From NCBI RefSeq assembly GCF_018502625.1, contig NZ_CP075566.1, positions 5,707,001-5,771,000 of the forward strand: 64,000 bases of DNA, in the 5' to 3' direction. The position numbers and the translations under genes are program-made. The notes beneath the pieces were generated by a model that saw only the letters and a list, made by a program, of their open reading frames with translations, had not been told where the DNA came from and made no database searches. The stretch comes from Pseudomonas hormoni (lineage in GTDB: Bacteria > Pseudomonadota > Gammaproteobacteria > Pseudomonadales > Pseudomonadaceae). The stretch's first letter is position 1. Each line of letters begins with the position of its first letter. This document shows positions 60,688 to 64,000 of this stretch, one piece after another.

Positions 60688-60735
60688 AAAAAAAACCCCG
60701 GACTTCTTATGGGGAGGGGGAAGTTCCGGGGTTCA
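60688..60735 (-). terminator. Terminator of the ErsA-like RNA
   Basis: Long stem on the minus strand (AACCCCGG-AACTTC / GAAGT-CCGGGGTT) with a C-rich loop, followed by an eight-base U-run. The plus-strand side lacks a T-run, so the terminator serves the minus strand. Confidence 0.9.
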
Positions 60736-60820
60736 AGTTCCGGACCGCTAGGGCGGGGTCCAGATTATCTGCCAACACTTAACACAACATAGGAGCATCG
60801 AAGGGCTTCACCAGCCATTC
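60688..60820 (-). ncRNA. ersA: ErsA-like small regulatory RNA
   Basis: The engB-polA gap holds a minus-strand transcription unit of about 133 nt. It runs from the AlgU-type promoter at 60827-60854 to a strong terminator whose arms, AACCCCGGA and TCCGGGGTT-like (about 60695-60735), are followed by eight U. The terminator loop carries a C-rich CCCCCUCCCC stretch, the kind of C-rich seed described for ErsA. ErsA of P. aeruginosa is about 132 nt, lies in this gap, depends on AlgU and represses algC. Position, size and promoter type all fit; sequence identity was not tested. Confidence 0.82.
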
Positions 60821-60826
60821 AGTAAC

Positions 60827-60854
60827 TCTGAGTGGCAGTTCACAGGTTTAGTTC
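60827..60854 (-). promoter_or_regulatory. AlgU (sigma-22/E)-type promoter of the ErsA-like RNA
   Basis: On the minus strand GAACTA (60849-60854) is followed after exactly 17 bp by TCAGA (60827-60831). The AlgU consensus is GAACTT-N16/17-TCtgA, so the -35 matches 5 of 6 and the -10 matches 4 of 5. Initiation would fall near 60820. Confidence 0.7.
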
Positions 60855-60919
60855 CGGCGGTTCAAAAACCATTTGAAATAAGCCGGAGCGTTTTCTGAAA
60901 TAAGCGCCCTTCGAACTCT

Positions 60920-60943
60920 CTGCCGCGGCACTATGCCGCAGCA
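60920..60943 (-). terminator. Hairpin after polA without U-run
   Basis: CTGCTGCGGCA / TGCCGCGGCAG on the minus strand, 22 bp after the polA stop. No T-run follows, so it may protect or pause rather than terminate. Confidence 0.45.
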
Positions 60944-60964
60944 GAAAACGCCTTTTCAGACAGA

Positions 60965-63736
60965 TCAGTGAGCCTCGTCCCAGTTATTTCCTACGCCAAC
61001 CTCGACCAGAAGCGGCACATCAAGCTTCGCGGCTTCGCTCATGTGCAGGCGAATTTCCTCACGAACCTGATCGACGAGATCTTCACGCACCTCAAGCACT
61101 AATTCATCGTGCACCTGCAGGATGACTTTGGCGTCGAGACCCGATGAGGTCAGCCAGTTATCCACAGCCACCATGGCTTTCTTGATGATGTCCGCCGCCG
61201 TGCCTTGCATCGGGGCATTGATCGCCGTGCGTTCGGCACCTTTACGCAGGGCCGGGTTTTTCGCGTTGATTTCCGGCAGGTACAGGCGACGACCGAAGAT
61301 GGTCTCGACGAAACCTTGCTCGGCCGCCTGGGCGCGGGTGCGCTCCATGTATTCCAGGACGCCTGGATAGCGGGCGAAATAGCGATCGATGTACGCCTGG
61401 GACTGTTTGCGATCGACGCCGATCTGCTTGGCCAGGCCAAACGCGCTCATGCCATAGATCAAACCGAAGTTGATCGCCTTGGCGCTACGACGCTGATCAG
61501 TGGTGACCTGCGCCAACTCAACACCGAAAACCTCGGCGGCGGTGGCTTTGTGCACGTCCAGGTCATTGCGGAAGGCGTGAAGCAAACCTTCGTCCTTGGC
61601 CAGGTGAGCCATGATGCGCAACTCGATTTGCGAGTAGTCCGCAGCCAGCAGCTTGTAGCCTTTTGGCGCAACGAACGCCTGACGAATCCGACGACCTTCA
61701 GCGGTGCGGATCGGGATGTTCTGCAGGTTCGGATCACTGGACGACAAACGCCCGGTCGCCGCGACCGCCTGATGGTAAGAGGTGTGAATCCGTCCGGTGC
61801 GCGGGTTGATCTGCTCCGGCAGGCGATCGGTGTAGGTGCTTTTCAGTTTGCTCATCGAGCGGTACTGCATCAGCACTTTGGGTAGCGGGTAATCCTGCTC
61901 GGCCAGTTCAGCCAATACAGCTTCGGCGGTCGAGGCCTGGCCCTTGGCGGTTTTGCTAAGGATCGGCAGGCCGAGTTTTTCGTACAGGATCACGCCCAAT
62001 TGCTTCGGCGAGCCGAGGTTGAATTCCTCGCCAGCGATGGCAAATGCCTCACGCTCCAGGGCGACCATTTTCTCGCCCAACTCAACGCTCTGGATGCCCA
62101 GCAGGTTGGCATCGACCAGTGCGCCCTGACGCTCGATCCGTGCGAGTACCGGCACCAGCGGCATTTCGATGTCGCTCAGGACTTTGCTCAGGCTCGGAAT
62201 CGCGTTGAGCTTTTCCTGCAAGGTTTGATGCAGGCGCAGGGTCACGTCGGCGTCTTCGGCGGCGTAAGGCCCGGCCAGCTCCAGGGAAATCTGGTCGAAG
62301 GTCAGTTGCTTGGCACCCTTGCCGGCAATGTCCTGAAAACCTGTGGTGGTGTGATTCAGGTACTTCAGCGCCAGGCTGTCCATGTCGTGGCGGGTCGCGG
62401 TGGAATCCAGCACATAGGATTCGAGCATGGTGTCGAAGGCGATGCCTTGTACGGTGATGCCGCAGCTCTGGTCGCCACCGATGGCGCAGTTGGCCAGGAT
62501 GTTCATGTCAAACTTGGCGTGCTGGCCGACCTTGAGTTTGTTCGGGTCTTCCAGGATCGGTTTCAGTGCGCGCAGCACGGTGTCGCGATCGAGCTGATCC
62601 GGCACGCCCATGTAGGAATGGGTCAGCGGGATGTAGGCCGCTTCGTTGGCCTGTACAGCGAACGACAGGCCGACCAGTTGCGCCTGCTGCGCATCGATGC
62701 CGGTGGTTTCGGTATCAAAGGCGATCAGCGTGGCGTCGTTGAGCTTCTTCAGCCACAGGTCGAAATCGGCCTGAGTGAGGATCGTCGTGTACTTGAGTTC
62801 AGTCTCGACGGAGACTTCTTCAGCCACCGACGCGGTGACTTCCTGGCCGGAACGCTTGGCGTCGCGCTGGTTGTCTTCGAACCAGCTCTTGAATTCCAGC
62901 AGCGTGTAGAGCTCGGCCAGTTTGTCGTGATCCGGCTTGCCCATTTGCAGGTCGTCGAGGCCGATATCCAGCGGCACGTCGATCTTGATCGTCGCCAGTT
63001 GGTAGGAGAGGAAAGCCATCTCCTTGTGCTCTTCGAGTTTGGCCGGCAGGGTTTTTGCGCCGCGAATCGGCAGGGTCGGAACGATGTCGAGCTGCGCATA
63101 GAGCTCGGTCAGGCCGCCGTTTACGCCGACCAACAGACCGGAAGCGGTCTTGGGACCGATGCCCGGAACGCCCGGGATGTTGTCGGAAGAATCGCCCATC
63201 AACGCCAGATAATCGATGATCTGCTCGGGAGCGACGCCGAATTTCTCCTTCACGCCCTCCACGTCCATGCTGCTACCGGTCATTGTGTTGACCAAGGTAA
63301 TGTGGCCGTCGACCAGCTGCGCCATGTCCTTGTCGCCGGTGGAGATGATCACCGGGCGGTCGGCCGCCGCACTGCTGCGGGCCAGGGTGCCGATCACGTC
63401 ATCGGCCTCGACGCCTTCGACGCACAGCAGCGGGAAGCCCAGAGCGATCACGCTCTGGTGCAGCGGCTCGATCTGCACGCGCATGTCATCGGGCATGCTC
63501 GGACGGTTGGCCTTGTATTCGGCGTACATGTCATCGCGAAACGTCCCACCCTTGGCGTCAAACACCACGGCGAACGGACTGTCCGGGTACTGCTTGCGCA
63601 GACTCTTGAGCATGTTCAACACGCCTTTGACCGCTCCGGTCGGCAAACCTTTGGAAGTGGTCAGCGGTGGCAGGGCGTGAAAGGCGCGGTACAGGTAAGA
63701 AGAACCGTCCACCAGGACGAGGGGGGCTTGGCTCAT
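60965..63736 (-). CDS. polA: DNA polymerase I
   Basis: Repair and Okazaki-fragment-processing polymerase, 923 aa from ATG 63736 (MSQAPLVLVDGSSYLYRAFH); a TTG four codons upstream is an unlikely start. The 5' nuclease domain covers about 1-290 (STGDKDMAQLV, ALMGDSSDNIPGVPGIGPKT). The 3'-5' exonuclease domain has an intact FDTETTGID. The polymerase domain carries DPNLQNIPIRT, AADYSQIELRIMAHL, KAINFGLIYGMSAFGLA and LQVHDELVLEV. All three activities should be present. A DnaA box lies inside the gene at 61158-61166. Confidence 0.97.
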   Translation of the reverse strand: MSQAPLVLVDGSSYLYRAFHALPPLTTSKGLPTGAVKGVLNMLKSLRKQYPDSPFAVVFDAKGGTFRDDMYAEYKANRPSMPDDMRVQIEPLHQSVIALGFPLLCVEGVEADDVIGTLARSSAAADRPVIISTGDKDMAQLVDGHITLVNTMTGSSMDVEGVKEKFGVAPEQIIDYLALMGDSSDNIPGVPGIGPKTASGLLVGVNGGLTELYAQLDIVPTLPIRGAKTLPAKLEEHKEMAFLSYQLATIKIDVPLDIGLDDLQMGKPDHDKLAELYTLLEFKSWFEDNQRDAKRSGQEVTASVAEEVSVETELKYTTILTQADFDLWLKKLNDATLIAFDTETTGIDAQQAQLVGLSFAVQANEAAYIPLTHSYMGVPDQLDRDTVLRALKPILEDPNKLKVGQHAKFDMNILANCAIGGDQSCGITVQGIAFDTMLESYVLDSTATRHDMDSLALKYLNHTTTGFQDIAGKGAKQLTFDQISLELAGPYAAEDADVTLRLHQTLQEKLNAIPSLSKVLSDIEMPLVPVLARIERQGALVDANLLGIQSVELGEKMVALEREAFAIAGEEFNLGSPKQLGVILYEKLGLPILSKTAKGQASTAEAVLAELAEQDYPLPKVLMQYRSMSKLKSTYTDRLPEQINPRTGRIHTSYHQAVAATGRLSSSDPNLQNIPIRTAEGRRIRQAFVAPKGYKLLAADYSQIELRIMAHLAKDEGLLHAFRNDLDVHKATAAEVFGVELAQVTTDQRRSAKAINFGLIYGMSAFGLAKQIGVDRKQSQAYIDRYFARYPGVLEYMERTRAQAAEQGFVETIFGRRLYLPEINAKNPALRKGAERTAINAPMQGTAADIIKKAMVAVDNWLTSSGLDAKVILQVHDELVLEVREDLVDQVREEIRLHMSEAAKLDVPLLVEVGVGNNWDEAH

Positions 63737-63810
63737 GAGCAGGATCAACCTTTTCGGCGGGTCCGGCGCTAGAATAGCGGGACCGTTGACGACAAAGGGA
63801 CAAGGTTATC

Positions 63811-64000
63811 ATGCGCACACTAAATCGCTTGCTGCTGGCTGGCTTGTTTGCAACCGTTCCACTGGCCGTCATGGCGGCGGACGATGCGCCGACTCCAGAG
63901 CCTGAAGTCACGATCCGCACGGAAGGGGACAAGGTCATTCAGGAATACCGCCAAAACGGTTTCCTGTATGCGATCAAGGTTACGCCGAAGAATGCGCCGC
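63811..64000 (+). CDS. DUF2782 family protein, N-terminal part (cut by window edge)
   Basis: Starts at ATG 63811 with AAGG upstream and remains open to the window end (about 63 residues seen). A signal peptide MRTLNRLLLAGLFATVPLAV is followed by DAPTPEPEVTIRTEGDKVIQ and EYRQNGFLYAIKVTPKNAP, the DUF2782 pattern. Divergent from polA with 74 bp between starts. Periplasmic, function unknown. Confidence 0.85.
   Translation, partial: MRTLNRLLLAGLFATVPLAVMAADDAPTPEPEVTIRTEGDKVIQEYRQNGFLYAIKVTPKNAP

Overview
This window is the replication-origin region of a fluorescent Pseudomonas chromosome, most likely the P. fluorescens group. The signs are the gene order yidC-yidD-rnpA-rpmH / oriC / dnaA-dnaN-recF-gyrB, protein sequences that read as Pseudomonas throughout, REP/REPIN palindromes of the fluorescens type, and the linked algB-kinB, dsbA, cytochrome c4, engB-polA block. 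No rRNA, tRNA, CRISPR array, prophage or insertion sequence was seen. Species assignment is inference from recognition; no search was run.

Layout. 1-1741 (minus): end of the rpmH-rnpA-yidD-yidC operon, read from a near-consensus sigma-70 promoter. 1742-2307: oriC with four exact DnaA boxes and an AT-rich stretch. 2308-8518 (plus): dnaA, dnaN, recF, gyrB. 8761-9279: an orphan T6SS Hcp gene between two terminators. 9467-13873 (minus): acyltransferase, gmhB, glyS, glyQ. 13955-15833 (plus): tag, a lipid A acyltransferase, PilZ. 15834-20495 (minus): TPR protein, trkA, rsmB, fmt, def. 20668-23485 (plus): LysM protein, dprA, tsaC. Then quinone reductase (minus), hemF-aroE (plus), a SulP transporter, and a choline-sulfate module (betC-choX with a divergent LysR regulator).

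31.8-33.4 kb holds small accessory genes (NAD(P)-binding protein, DOPA-dioxygenase-like, GFA-like). From 33.7 kb come transporters (CitMHS, TerC, Na/Pi), an M16 peptidase, a DUF5924 membrane protein, an MCE/Mla-type lipid ABC transporter, a SpmAB-like protein and GltP. The last block carries cell-envelope and signalling genes: an Ivy lysozyme inhibitor with DUF1328 and a small membrane protein, the alginate regulators AlgB/KinB, an EAL phosphodiesterase, AmpDh2, a GGDEF cyclase in an operon with dsbA, cytochromes c4 and c5, engB, an ErsA-like sRNA with an AlgU-type promoter, polA, and the start of a DUF2782 gene.

Main points for a second look: (1) exact DnaA boxes (TTATCCACA) occur 20 times in the window, 19 of them in the first 31.7 kb, many inside genes, then stop almost completely where the gene order appears to switch from the dnaA-side block to the algB/polA-side block; (2) a REPIN whose two arms each end in a DnaA box; (3) the ErsA-like sRNA and its promoter; (4) the orphan hcp beside gyrB; (5) a 714-bp gene-free region upstream of gltP with several hairpins that may hold small RNAs. 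I did not find a convincing wholly new multi-gene system.
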